Program-made: the position numbers and the translations under genes
In this document: piece after piece, positions 20,167 to 30,896 of the stretch
How the letters are laid out: every line of letters starts with the position of its first letter
Numbering within the stretch: the stretch's first letter is position 1
Assembly: GCA_963210315.1 (NCBI GenBank)
Contig: OY723304.1
Coordinates: forward strand, 1,674,001-1,738,000
DNA: 64,000 bases
Direction of reading: 5' to 3'
DNA from: Rhynchopus euleeides
Taxonomy: Eukaryota > Euglenozoa > Diplonemea > Diplonemida > Diplonemidae
Notes under the pieces: generated by a model
The model's database searches: none
The model's input: the letters and a program-made list of their open reading frames with translations, nothing else
What the model was told of the DNA's origin: nothing

Positions 20167-20808
20167 CTGGGGGGGGCTAAATAGAAGCCCCCCCCCCCCT
20201 TGTATTCGACGTAGGATCGAGTTTTTTTGGGGGTTTTCGAGGGCCCAAAATTTTAGCCAATTTTTGCAGTGGGTGGCCAAATAGAAGGGGGGGGTCAAAT
20301 ACAAGGGGGGGGGGCTTGTATTCGGCGGAAGCCGAATTTTCCAAATTTTGGTGAATTTTGCCCCAGGTCACCTCGTGGAATCGCGATTTTCGCCTTCCAT
20401 TGCACTATTCGGAATCCGTGCGGATCGTGGTGGGGTCATTTTGTGGGTGGAGGTGCCAAGTATCACACATGAAATGTGGGTCTGGTTTGGGTCCTGATAA
20501 TGGGAGGATATTCCCGGGAGTCAGCAACCTGCGAGGACCCCCACACTGGTGTCCAAAAACCCGTTCCTTTGAATGTTCGGATTCCGTGCGGACCGCAGTG
20601 GGGTCATTTTGACCATGGGGTGCCTGTTATGACTGGAAAAACCGGTTGAAAATTTGAAATTTGGCTGAAATTCGGCTTCCGCCGAATACAAGCCCCCCCC
20701 CCTTGTATTCGGCGAAAAATTTTATGGATTTCGAATTTTCAGACCCCCCCCTTCTAATAGGCCCCCCCCCTTGTATTTGACCCCCCCTTCTATTTAGCCC
20801 CCCCAGTA
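20165..20808. mobile_element. 644-bp TA-flanked inverted-repeat element abutting the fold-back element
   Basis: The left end TACTGGGGGGGGCTAAATAG faces the right end CTTCTATTTAGCCCCCCCAGTA. The pattern ccttgtattcggcg and its complement repeats inside each arm. Its TA coincides with the last TA of the preceding element, so it likely inserted there. The interior has an imperfect direct repeat: ttcggaatccgtgcggatcg (about 20409) and ttcggattccgtgcggaccg (about 20575), both followed by tggggtcatttt. It is non-coding. Confidence 0.75.
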
Positions 20809-21459
20809 GGGGGGGGGGGCTTGCGGCGGATGAACGCCTTTCGGCGCTCCGCAGCAAGGCCCTCTTCCCTCTCTGAGGGCAGATGTTGCATAGACACGTC
20901 ATCGCGATGGTCCAAAAGGAGTCATTCGCACGACTGCCCACCCATTTCTGTGGGATGCGGCTGATGTTCATAGTGGTAGGGAAACCCGCAAAAGCCTTGT
21001 GGCTGGGAGTTGTCGGAGCTGCTCGGGGCAGCCAGGCCACTCCCGCCGCCCCTGGCAGGCCCTGGGCACGTTACACATGCAACAGGTTTCTTTCTTCCTT
21101 GCTGGAGTTCCGCTCGACTCTGACGAACGGGCGCCATCTCTCCCTGCATATTTTCTTTTGACGACCACTTGCAATACGCAAGGTTGGAAGGTCGGAAGGG
21201 GCTGAGGGAAACACCGCACAACTCACAGCAGGAGATGCATCCTCTTTCCTTCCCCGATGACCAGCCCCTCCGCACGCGAACTGATACAACAGCGAGCAGA
21301 CCCGGATGACCTGACCCCCTACCCCCCCAGGCCCCCCCCCCCCCTTCTCCCTCTCTTCTTTGTATCCTCTGACCGAGCAAGACTCCCCCACACCACACCA
21401 CACCACACCAGCCCTACACTGCGGCTCCCGCGGGGCGGGGTGCCGGCGGGGCGAACGGA
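20809..21459. other. Intergenic DNA upstream of the polyglutamine gene
   Basis: No gene is seen. A G run follows the element end at 20809. Near the gene, a C-rich tract (21318-21352) is followed by ctctcttctttgtatcctct and an alternating CCACA stretch with CCAG at 21408-21411, a possible acceptor 49 bases before the ATG. Confidence 0.6.
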
Positions 21460-22860
21460 ATGCTTCGCTCCGACAGCTACGGCGACGAGCCTGGCGGCGG
21501 CGCTCTGGGGGAGTACTACACAGAGCCCTCCACACCGGGCCACGACGGGGATGCCGACGACAAGGACAGGGTCAAGGTGAGCTACCTCACGAGCAGCCAG
21601 TACCGGGGCACGGTGGTGCACTTCTTCCAGACTGTGGAGGCCGCACAGCAGGGTATCGACAATGTGCACCGCCAGCGCCGCACCTTCGGGCTTGTCGACT
21701 CCTATGACTACAGCAACGACATACACGTGGGTGTGACGCGCTGCGTCATGGTCTCCAAGATAGAGGAGATCTCCCTGCCCTCCCACGAGCTGCGCGTCCT
21801 GCTGGGCCCCTTCACCGAGTTCGACGTGCTGTGCCAGGGCAGCAGCATGCTCGACTTCATCCGCACCATCGGGGCGCTGTTCTCCCCGGAGGTGCCCGGC
21901 AACCCCATGATCCTGCTGCAGGTCGACGAGCGCCACCAGAAGATGTTCTACACCGCGAAGCACACCTCTGCGGCAAACATGCGCACGGTGCGGTGCAACG
22001 TCTTCCGCGGCAAGCTGGAGTCCATCGCCCCCAAGAAGCCACGCCGCCACTCCGGGGATGCACCCCGCGGCAGCCCTGCGGGCAGCGGGGAGGGAGCTGG
22101 CCTGCAGCCGCAGCAGGTTGACTTCGGGGCGGTGCAGCAGCAGCAGCAGCAGCAACAACATCAGCAGCAGCATGCGCCACCCCCAGCGACGCCCAACCCA
22201 GCTGTGCATGCGGAGTCTGTCAACCAAGACCTGCAGCGAAAAGTGGCGCAGCTGCAGGAGGAGCTGCAGCTGCGCCAGCGCGGGCAGGACATGGCAGAGG
22301 TGGAGCTGCGCCGGGAAATCGCCGGGCTGCGGGACGAGCTGCGCCGGGCAACCAGCCCCCCCCGGACAGACCAGTCGCCGCTCTACACGGGGGGGTCCAC
22401 CGCGACGCCGTCGGCCCAGGCTGCGGCGCACCCGCCGCCGGGCCCCCCTCCGGTGTGGCTGGAGCCGTATAAGCTGCAGCAGCAGCAACATCAGCAGCAT
22501 CAGCATCAGCAGCAGCAGCACCCGCAGCCGCAGCGGTCGCTCTTCGACGACAAGTCTGACAACGCAGACCCCCGCGGAGTGGCACACCCGCAGTACCTTC
22601 TGGGTGGTGCGGCCCTCGCAGGCACCCCCGTTGCAGAGGCGCGGCACGTCAGCCCCTTCGCCACCCGTGGTGGTGGTGGTGCTGCGCTGGATGCTGTTGG
22701 CGGCGGCGGTGGCGCGCTCCGCAACCCACCGCCCGGTCACATCCTGCAAGGGGGTGGCGGGCAGCAGTTCCAGGGGGGCTTCCAGGGTGGTGCGGGTGGC
22801 AGGGGGCAGGGGCCCTTTCTGGGGAGCCCGCAGACGCCGGGGTCGATTTGGGGCTTTTGA
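21460..22860 (+). CDS. Polyglutamine / coiled-coil protein, 466 aa, function unknown
   Basis: ATG at 21460 opens the frame and TGA ends it at 22858-22860. Residues about 25-195 look globular, with alternating hydrophobics (VTRCVMVSKIEEISLP, LGPFTEFDVL, NPMILLQVDERHQKMFY), possibly a PH-like or other beta-rich fold, but I cannot name it. Then come a basic Ser/Pro linker, a Gln/His tract (about 226-240), a heptad-patterned coiled coil (about 252-297, QDLQRKVAQLQEELQLRQR), a second Gln/His tract (about 339-359) and a Gly-rich tail. There are no membrane segments or signal peptide. A cytoskeletal or scaffold role is possible but unsupported. Gln tracts are mostly CAG/CAA mixtures, so length may vary between strains. 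Confidence 0.75.
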   Translation: MLRSDSYGDEPGGGALGEYYTEPSTPGHDGDADDKDRVKVSYLTSSQYRGTVVHFFQTVEAAQQGIDNVHRQRRTFGLVDSYDYSNDIHVGVTRCVMVSKIEEISLPSHELRVLLGPFTEFDVLCQGSSMLDFIRTIGALFSPEVPGNPMILLQVDERHQKMFYTAKHTSAANMRTVRCNVFRGKLESIAPKKPRRHSGDAPRGSPAGSGEGAGLQPQQVDFGAVQQQQQQQQHQQQHAPPPATPNPAVHAESVNQDLQRKVAQLQEELQLRQRGQDMAEVELRREIAGLRDELRRATSPPRTDQSPLYTGGSTATPSAQAAAHPPPGPPPVWLEPYKLQQQQHQQHQHQQQQHPQPQRSLFDDKSDNADPRGVAHPQYLLGGAALAGTPVAEARHVSPFATRGGGGAALDAVGGGGGALRNPPPGHILQGGGGQQFQGGFQGGAGGRGQGPFLGSPQTPGSIWGF

Positions 22861-24317
22861 GCGGGCAGAAAAAAAATCGCGGGAGAAGCTGGCCGGAACA
22901 AGAGTGAATTGCAAAACCCTGAAGAGAAAAGGCGAGAGCCGAAAGGGGATTTGCCACCCCCCGATTCGCGAGAACACCCCATGCTCCTGTCGCGCGGTGA
23001 TGTTTCTGCAAGGATTTGCACGGGCCCAGTTTCCTCCGTTAGTGTTCAGGGTCGGTGCCAGCACCCCTCCTCCCCCCAAGTGTGTGTGTGTGTGTGGTTT
23101 GTGTATACTGTAGATATTTCCCCCTTCCCCATCCTTCGTCTCCACATCCCACCGTCATACGCTATGTGTGACTCGGAGGCTGAAAACGACTGCTGCCGAT
23201 GAGTTGTATTAAGCCGAACTCAAGTGGGGTTTGCTCTGATATGGCAGTGTCCTCGGCATGACTTTGAAAGCGCCGTCTTGACATCCTGTTGGATTGAACC
23301 CTCACATCACACCCTCAACCCACTGACGCTCTGACATGCAGGAGAGGGATGGGGAAGAGGATGAGAGTCCTATATAACGGCTATCGCTCCTCATATTCGG
23401 CGGTAGACTTGCCTCAGTGTTGGTACGGAGAGTGAAGCCACTCCCACACACCACCTCCATTGAAGCCCCTCTCCCCCCCCCGATGGGAAAGTCCTGAAGG
23501 CCAACAGCCAGTCTGCACTCCCCGGATTCCTGAGGGCATGCTGGCGGCAGCATATGGGCCTCCGAAACCCGTATACCTTCCCCTTGCGCCTGTGCTCCCC
23601 ACTCCCACCTCCCCCGCCCGCCGCTTTCAGATTCTTAGATTCTTTCACGTTTTTTTTGACACAACAAAGCCAGTTGTTTATGATGATGTCGCGCTGTCAA
23701 ACACACAGCTTTGACACAGAGTGGAGGCAGATGCACCCCTTCACTGTAAAACAACGAAGGTACAGATGCAGGTGCGATATAGAGGGGAACAGAGAAACGG
23801 GGTGTGCGTGTGTGTGATGGGGTTGTGCGAAAAGGGGGGATGGTTCCACATGGTGCACTCCAAAGGAGGGGGGGGGGGTGTGTGTGAAGGTGAACTGCAC
23901 AAGCAATAAACGATTCGAGGGGCTGTGATTGGCTCCTCGCTCGCGGCTGATGCTGGTGCCGGCCGTTGATGTAACACACATGAGGGGGAAGATATGCGCC
24001 CGTAATATCCAGTGGCGACGGAGATGGCGGTAGAGACAGCTTGATGGGTAGCCCCTTCCGCCGACCCTATCTCCCCCCCGCCCTTCACAGCGCATTAGTC
24101 GACGAGATGACTAGTTATCTGATGAGTGCCCCAACCCCACACTGCACAGGGTGGCAGGAGGAGGCATGCAGCAACCCACGCCCCCACAGGTCAACACCCG
24201 CCCCCTCCCCCTCCCCCTCCCCCCACACTCCTCCAACCCCGAGCCCTTCCGGCTTTTTTTCAGAGGGGCTGTGTGTGCCCTACCCCATACACCGCCACCA
24301 TTTTGCCTTACGCCAAA
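22861..24317. other. Intergenic DNA between the polyglutamine gene and the first RND gene
   Basis: No gene is supported. There are a short GT run near 23083, a G run near 23868 and a C-rich region at 24177-24240 that leads into the acceptor-like signal at 24244-24263. Small open frames on both strands lack domains. Confidence 0.6.
24244..24263 (+). promoter_or_regulatory. Polypyrimidine-CAG, putative splice acceptor of RND gene 1
   Basis: The sequence ccttccggctttttttcag ends 54 bases before the ATG at 24318. This is the cleanest acceptor-like signal in the window, and equivalents precede the two paralogs (CAG near 39814 and 48880). Confidence 0.45.
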
Positions 24318-27300
24318 ATGGAAGCTGAGTCAGGCCGACCGCCGACGCCGGATGGGGCTGCGTCGCACAGGGAGCAGCTGCGTCATATGACGGACGCGGA
24401 GGTGCGCGCGTATGAGATGAAGGTGACCAACGTGCTGGTGGACCACCCGCTGAAGCTGATGTGCTGCTGCACTGTGCTGTTCTTCATCCTGTGCTTCGTG
24501 TCGTTTGGGATGATCGGGTTCAAGATCTCCGAGACCTCCTTTGAGGACAAGCACGACATCCGCACAGAGAGGCACGAGTCTGCCACCGTGCTGCGCGACC
24601 TGATCGAGAATCAGCCGTCAGGGGAACCCGCTGCCGTCTCGGTGCGTGGGCCACGCCAGCTCATGCGGTCTGTCCCCCTTGCCTCCTTCACCCTTGTGTA
24701 CGACGGGAAGGGCGGGGATGTGCTGACGCTGGAGCGTATCCGCTTCATCAAGGAGACGGAGGACCGCATCCTCGTGCACCCTGACTACAAGCACTTCTGC
24801 ATCCTGCAGCGGCTGAACCCTGTGAACGGGACACCAGCTGCCTGCCCCGGTGTGGACTGCCCGCTGTCGCGCACGCAGTGGGAGTACGCCACGACGAAGC
24901 CGATGCCAGGTGATGTGAAGGCGGTGTGCAAGGCGCCGGAGCTGTCCTTCTCGTGGCTGATGTGGAACTTCCGTGTCGCGGTCAACAACAAAGAGTGCAA
25001 CGTGGAGACAGACTTCCAGACCTGTGTCGACACGGGGAGGCCTGTGCACATGGTTGCCCTGGATGACGGGCGCACAATGGCGGACAGGCTGAACACCGTG
25101 GAGCTCGGCGGAGTGGAGCCCACGCAGAAGGAGATTGACGCCATGGTGCGTGTGTTGGAAAGGCTCATCCGCAACCGTGACCCGCAGTTTGGGTACATGG
25201 GGTACTTCTTCGACAAGAACTTCGGCCGCGACGACCTGCCTGCGTCTGAGCGGTTCCATTCAAAGTTCGTCCGCTCCGACCTGGGCCTCGGGGGTCCCAT
25301 GCCGCTCACGGACCCGACCGGACACGGCACACCCTGCCACGAGCGCGACACAGAAGCTGCGTGTGTGAAGGGGAGCAGCGGTGACCACACGCACTGCTCC
25401 TGGGTGGACTGGGCAGGTCCCAACCGCAACCTCCAGGGATGTGTCGTGACGCAGTATTTCGAGGTGAGCCGTGACCGGGAAGCTGTGACGAACGAGGACC
25501 AGAAGAAGGAGAGCGGGAAGTGGTTCTCGAAGCCCATCACCAACGACCTGGACGACCTGGATGGGCCTGTTGACGTGCTGTACATGGCGGACGGGACGCT
25601 CTTCGACAAGTTCAACGAAATCCTCCTCCGTGACTCGCTGCTCGCGATGATTGCGTTCTTCTTCGTGTACCTCTACCTGCAGATCCACACGGGGTCCTTC
25701 ATGCTGGCGTCGCTGGGCATGCTCCAGGTGATCATGCCCTTCCCTCTGGCATACTTTGTGTACTACTCCATCTTCGGGATCAAGAACTTCTACGGGCTGT
25801 CGACGCTGACGCTGTTCATCGTCCTGGCGATCGGTGCGGACGACATCTTCGTCTTCATGGACTCGTGGGTGCAGGCGGGCGACAAGCCCCGCAACGACAC
25901 CTGCACCTACCTGAAGGGGCGCTTCACACACGCGTGGAAGATCTCGGCCACCGCCATGGGCATCACGTCGCTCACCACGATGAGCGCCTTCATCGCGACG
26001 ATGTCCACCCCGCTCGACGAGGTTGCCTTCTTCGGGGCCTTCGCTGCCCTCCTTGTGATGTTCGACTACATACTGGTGATGACCTTCTTCGCCTGCTCCG
26101 TCGTGGTGTACCACCGCTACTCGGAGTACACCCTGGGGTGCTGCTGCTGCGGGGCACAGGCTCTGGGGGCATGGTTCAACTGCTGCACGTGCTACACCAC
26201 GATGCTGGATAACGAAGCGGACCACCCGGGGTGCATGGAGTCCAAGATGACCGAGGCCCGCACATACGAGACACTGGAGGAGGCACGCGACGCGCTGGGC
26301 CCGCAGCTCGACTTCTCGCCACGCAAGGCACACCACCACCACAAGGCAAACCCGGAAGACGAGAAGCATCTTCTCGCAGGCGACCCTGAGTACAAGCGGC
26401 GCAGGATCGCTGGGTTCGTGATGATGGGTGTCGCGTTTGTCCTCTACGCCGCAGGGTTTGCCATGCTGTTCGGCCTGCACAGCAGCGAGCCGAAGAAGTT
26501 CATGACGTGGATCGTCGTCATCCTGCTCGGCCTCATCCTCTTCTGCGCTGCGATGAACGCCTTCCGTGCCGCAGGGGACCGGATCAAGCAGCTGGGGCTG
26601 TCGCTGACACACGACGGGTTCTTCCGCACCACACTCGGCCCCTTCCTCTCGGGCAAAAGCGGTGCCGGGCGCAACACATTTGTCCGCCTGCTGCCCGCCA
26701 TCATCATGGTTGGTGTGTGGGGGTGGCTCGTGTCGGAGGCCAGCACGCTGAGCCCCACGACGAAGACGGAGCAGTGGCTCCCTGACTGGCACCCTATCCA
26801 GCGGCTGTTCCTCGCCATGTCCGACGAGTTCGCCTCCTCCGAGCGTGTGTTCGTGCAGGAGGTGTTTGTGACGATTGGGGTGGATGCGAACAACCCACTG
26901 GACAGGTCGAACTGGGACAGGTGGAACGTCAGCAGCAAGGGCGAGGTGAACCTGGTGACCGACAGGAACAAATACGCGCTGTACTCCACAGAGGAGTTCC
27001 AGAAGTTTGTCCTCACATTCTGCGACGACATCCTGAAGCAGAGCGTTGACTCGAATAAGAAGCTGCAGAGGACCAACGTCCTCAACCCTGCGTCGCGCGA
27101 TCAGAACTGCTTCATGCGTGGCTTCAAAGACTATGCCATTATGAAGGGGAAGACGTTCCCCGTCCCGCAGGCTGAGTACGTGGGGCTCCTGTGGGAGTAC
27201 GTGCAGTATGAGGAGACGCTTGTGCATAAGAACGGTACATACCTGTACCCTTCGGATGTGCACCAGGACAAGGTCCTGTTCAACTTCCCCGACCCTGAGG

Positions 27301-28373
27301 CGCCGCCCACCGGCGTGGAGGCGATGGTGCTCACCTTCAACACGACGCTGAAGCGGCGCGGGAACAGCAACTCCCTCCTCCGGGACTGGTATGACGAGTG
27401 GCAGGACAACCTGGACAAGGTGATAGAGGGCGAGCCGCAGTGGATCACCGACATCTACGGCGCCACCTTCCCGCTGCAGGGGCACATCATGCAGTCCTCC
27501 GGGGCGTGGGTGTGGATGCACACGCAGAGCGTTCTGGTGAAGGGTGCCATCAACGGCACCGCCATGTCCCTTGGGCTTGCGGCCATCGTTGTCTTCTTCG
27601 GAACCCTGAACGTCTGGATCTCAGTGCTGGTGCTGCTGGAGCTCTTTGGGGTGGTGGGGTACGTGCTGGGTATGATGTCCCTCATCGGGTGGGAGCTGGG
27701 CACCATCGAGTCCGTCGCAGTGACCATCCTCGTCGGGCTGAGTGTGGACTACGTGGTCCACCTCGCAGTGCACTACACGCACTGCCACGTCGATGGGTCT
27801 GATGGGGACGTCACGGAGCGCCAGCAGCGCGTGTTCGCAACAGCAGTGGAGATGGGCCCCACAGTGCTGGGCGGTGCCGCAACCTCTGTGGGCACCGCGC
27901 TGGTGCTTCTGCTGACATGGGTGCAGTTCTTCTACAAGTTCGGGATCTGCTTCCTCTTCACCATCCTCTTCTCCTACATCTGGTCCATGTTCTTCTTCCT
28001 GCCCCTCATGAGCGTCGTCGGGCCGCAGAACGAGTTCCTCAGCATCCGCCCCCTGCTCGAGAGGTGCCTCCCGAAGTTCTTTGCACCCGCACCGCGCGTC
28101 GGGACCCTGGAGGTGCCCACCGAGATGGAGGCGAAAGTGCTGCCCGCCTCGGCTGTCACCCTCGGGCCTGGCGCCACCCCCACCGGGCAGGGCGCTGGGA
28201 TGCTGGGTCCCCCCAGCTACGGGCTGGCAGGGCCGCACCAGGGGCAGCCTGTGTACACCGCGCCCCAGCTGTACCCCACTTTCCAGAACCAGCACCAGAA
28301 CCACCGCCAGCACCAGCAGTTCCCGACCCACACCTACTCTCCCCCGCAGTCGCCCACATCGGGCAGGCTTTGA
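24318..28373 (+). CDS. Patched/Dispatched-like RND membrane protein 1, 1351 aa
   Basis: It starts at ATG 24318 (MEAESGRPP); upstream in-frame codons have no earlier ATG that fits. There is one membrane helix at about 45-70, then a large extracellular loop to about 430. A five-helix sterol-sensing-type block follows (about 436-614) with the RND motif GADD (Asp508, Asp509). Next is a Cys-rich cytoplasmic segment (GCCCCG, NCCTCY). The second half repeats the plan: a helix near 710-750, a second loop containing TKTEQWLPDWHPIQR, and a final helical block with GLSVDY (Asp1144). This two-half 12-helix design with acidic residues in helices 4 and 10 marks Patched/Dispatched/NPC1-type RND proteins, which move lipids or sterol-linked cargo using an ion gradient. 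Substrate is unknown. The tail is Pro/Gln/His-rich, unlike its paralogs. Confidence 0.9.
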   Translation: MEAESGRPPTPDGAASHREQLRHMTDAEVRAYEMKVTNVLVDHPLKLMCCCTVLFFILCFVSFGMIGFKISETSFEDKHDIRTERHESATVLRDLIENQPSGEPAAVSVRGPRQLMRSVPLASFTLVYDGKGGDVLTLERIRFIKETEDRILVHPDYKHFCILQRLNPVNGTPAACPGVDCPLSRTQWEYATTKPMPGDVKAVCKAPELSFSWLMWNFRVAVNNKECNVETDFQTCVDTGRPVHMVALDDGRTMADRLNTVELGGVEPTQKEIDAMVRVLERLIRNRDPQFGYMGYFFDKNFGRDDLPASERFHSKFVRSDLGLGGPMPLTDPTGHGTPCHERDTEAACVKGSSGDHTHCSWVDWAGPNRNLQGCVVTQYFEVSRDREAVTNEDQKKESGKWFSKPITNDLDDLDGPVDVLYMADGTLFDKFNEILLRDSLLAMIAFFFVYLYLQIHTGSFMLASLGMLQVIMPFPLAYFVYYSIFGIKNFYGLSTLTLFIVLAIGADDIFVFMDSWVQAGDKPRNDTCTYLKGRFTHAWKISATAMGITSLTTMSAFIATMSTPLDEVAFFGAFAALLVMFDYILVMTFFACSVVVYHRYSEYTLGCCCCGAQALGAWFNCCTCYTTMLDNEADHPGCMESKMTEARTYETLEEARDALGPQLDFSPRKAHHHHKANPEDEKHLLAGDPEYKRRRIAGFVMMGVAFVLYAAGFAMLFGLHSSEPKKFMTWIVVILLGLILFCAAMNAFRAAGDRIKQLGLSLTHDGFFRTTLGPFLSGKSGAGRNTFVRLLPAIIMVGVWGWLVSEASTLSPTTKTEQWLPDWHPIQRLFLAMSDEFASSERVFVQEVFVTIGVDANNPLDRSNWDRWNVSSKGEVNLVTDRNKYALYSTEEFQKFVLTFCDDILKQSVDSNKKLQRTNVLNPASRDQNCFMRGFKDYAIMKGKTFPVPQAEYVGLLWEYVQYEETLVHKNGTYLYPSDVHQDKVLFNFPDPEAPPTGVEAMVLTFNTTLKRRGNSNSLLRDWYDEWQDNLDKVIEGEPQWITDIYGATFPLQGHIMQSSGAWVWMHTQSVLVKGAINGTAMSLGLAAIVVFFGTLNVWISVLVLLELFGVVGYVLGMMSLIGWELGTIESVAVTILVGLSVDYVVHLAVHYTHCHVDGSDGDVTERQQRVFATAVEMGPTVLGGAATSVGTALVLLLTWVQFFYKFGICFLFTILFSYIWSMFFFLPLMSVVGPQNEFLSIRPLLERCLPKFFAPAPRVGTLEVPTEMEAKVLPASAVTLGPGATPTGQGAGMLGPPSYGLAGPHQGQPVYTAPQLYPTFQNQHQNHRQHQQFPTHTYSPPQSPTSGRL

Positions 28374-30827
28374 GGGCCCTGTGGAAGCGGCAGCTGGCTG
28401 TTGGCGTGGGGGATGAGCCTGGTGTTAAAGCAGAAGTATTATGGGTACGCATAAAGGCGGGGGTGGGAATGGGGGAGGGGGGGGGGGGATGAAATAGAAA
28501 TAATCCCCCAGCAGAAGCAGCAGCAGCAGCAGTCCCTGTTTGTCAGGGCTCTCTCTGCATGTTTCAAAAAAAAGGAAATGAGAACAGGAGATCGCAACGC
28601 ACGGAGGGAAAAATAATGACCGAGCTCTCGCAGTGCTCGGGGTTGACGGCCCCAAATATCAATATCGTTCAAAACAAAAGGACACCCAGACTTATGCTTT
28701 GAGACAGGCTTCCCCCCTTCATGGCAACTGCCAGCTGTACATTTCCACGGGGTATGAGGGGGGCGGAGGTGGTTGAGCCACCCGTTTTGTTCTGCTGCCT
28801 GCTCGAATTTTGCTTCTGGGGATGTCTTCCTGCTATATCCGGCAGAGTTTTTTTTCGGCGTTATTTTTTTCTCTCTCACAAAGTTTGAAGAGCAAACCAA
28901 ATGACGAAATAAAGGGCGAAAAAAATGCACCAATACGCGCCGTTTTCTGCATTGGAGCGCGGAGGCGCCCTCTGATAAAAAAATCTATCAACTATTTTTG
29001 CCCTCCGGGAAGACGGGGGCGGGTGGGCAGGGTGGGGGACCGGTGTGGGGCCGACAATCCAAAACAAAGAAAAATGCCTCCACATTTTTTTCCCCCTTTC
29101 GGAACAAGGGAAGCCGCCACACCGCTCCTCCCCTGGCCCGCCCCCTCCCCCCACTCTTCCCAGTGATTCGCTCGAAGCTTTTCATGTGCGGGGGTTTTTA
29201 TTGGCCTTCCCTACTGCCGACCTGCACCTGACTTGCCCGACCCCTAACTGCTGTTGCACTCACATTTTCCCCCCCACCCCACCATTGCGTTAGCTTGTTT
29301 GTCACGCAACATGATGTTTTTGCGCGGGGAGGGGGGGGGGGGGGAGTGTCATTTTCAGTTTCTATTTCCGTCGCCCCCGAGAAAACTTCACTCTCTCTTC
29401 TCAACAGGCGGGCGATGATTTGTAGAAGTGTGTGTGGGGGAGGGGAGGAATCATCCAGCAACAGTCAGATTTGGCTGGATGGGATGCCGAAAAGACTGCC
29501 GAACAGGCCGACCTCCATCGGCAAAAGGGCCCTACCCCCACCACCCCCCTACGACCACCACACATACACTGCGCACGCAGGGGAGGTGTGCCGGTGGGGG
29601 ATGGGGAAGGCTGGGCACAGAGACTGCCACATACAACAGCCCTTCTACAAACCAAGCTTCTCTCCCTCTGACTCTGTAACCACGTATATGTCTCTGCTGC
29701 CAGACCCCCCGCCTGCTTGGGTGAGTTCTGGGCGTGACCTTGATACCCTTGCCCTTGCACAAAAAATGCCATGAAGGGACTGATGTTCCCTACCCAAAAA
29801 ACCCTGCGAGCACGCGTCTGCTTTTTTTTGGCGTGGGGTCCCCAAAAGAGTTCTCACTTGCGAATGCGGAGGTGTCTCGAATAGTTCAAAGTCCGGCTTT
29901 GCCTGGGCGTCTGAGTTCTGGCGCTGTGCGATGATCTTCGATTCCCCCAAAGAGGGGCCGCCTCATCCTGAGCTGTCGCGGCCCCTTGTTCAGGAACCAC
30001 GGCCACACACCATCCCCCCCGCACGAGATTTACATCGATGGCCAAGAGAAGAAATCAATTCGCTCAAAAATGTTCAAAAATAGGTGCAAAAAAATCAACA
30101 TAGCAAAAAAGGACTGTTCTGGCAGGTTCACAGTTTCACCTCTACCTCCACGGCATAGCCGCACGCCTTTCTCGGCTTTCGCAGACCATTTTCCGAAGCC
30201 CTGCGAGAGGAAAAAAGGGAAAGGTTGTGTGTGTATGTGGGGGAGGGGGTGTTGTGTTTTTTTGGAAACAAAAACAAGACGAGAAAATATTCTGCAAGAG
30301 GAATATAGAGGAATAAAACAACGTGCGCCACGCCAAACTTGCCTTGTCCCTTATCTCATTCCATCCCTCCCCACACACACACTCCCCCACTTCCAATTGC
30401 CGGGAAAAAAATACAACTGAAACAAGCAAATACTGTGTGTGACGATACAGGTGGCAAAGGCACTATTGTCTCATCGGTGTCAAAACATCCACCACCCCTG
30501 CCCCACTTTCTTAGAGGAACGAAAAAATGCTAGTAGGTCAAAAAAAACACGAAGGGCGAAAGGGCTCGGTGGGTGTATCGGCCGGGTTCGCAGTATTGAT
30601 GTGATTAAGCTTCTGTTCGGACCCGGACCCATACCATGCGGGGCAGGCTCCCGGCTCAGGGATGTTCTACTTCAGGTGTGACCCGCTGTGCTCCGTCATC
30701 ATTTTTTTTGATTTTGGGAAGGTGTTGGCAGATCCCAATCCCGGGAAAATGTCTTCAAACCCCCCCCCCCCCTCAACTGAGAGAGAAGCTGACAACGAAC
30801 TTTTTTTGGGCGCTCCAGCCCCCCCAG
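28374..30827. other. Intergenic DNA, low complexity
   Basis: No convincing gene. There are G runs at 28478 and 29331, a CAG-type stretch at 28509-28530, A/T homopolymers and C runs. Minus-strand open frames such as 28439-28933 are composition-driven and lack a recognisable domain. Confidence 0.6.
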
Positions 30828-30896
30828 TGTTGTTAGAAACCGAGTTTTAAACATTTTAAACGTTTTAAACGTTTTAAAGTTTAAAACGCCGTTTTA

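Noticed and set aside
21319..23145. 608-codon antisense frame over the polyglutamine gene
   Set aside because: It is a Leu/Arg-rich mirror of the CAG repeats; the + strand frame has a coiled coil and a good start.
25260..27521. 753-codon antisense frame under RND gene 1
   Set aside because: Equivalent antisense frames appear under the other two paralogs because of codon bias; there are no membrane segments or motifs.
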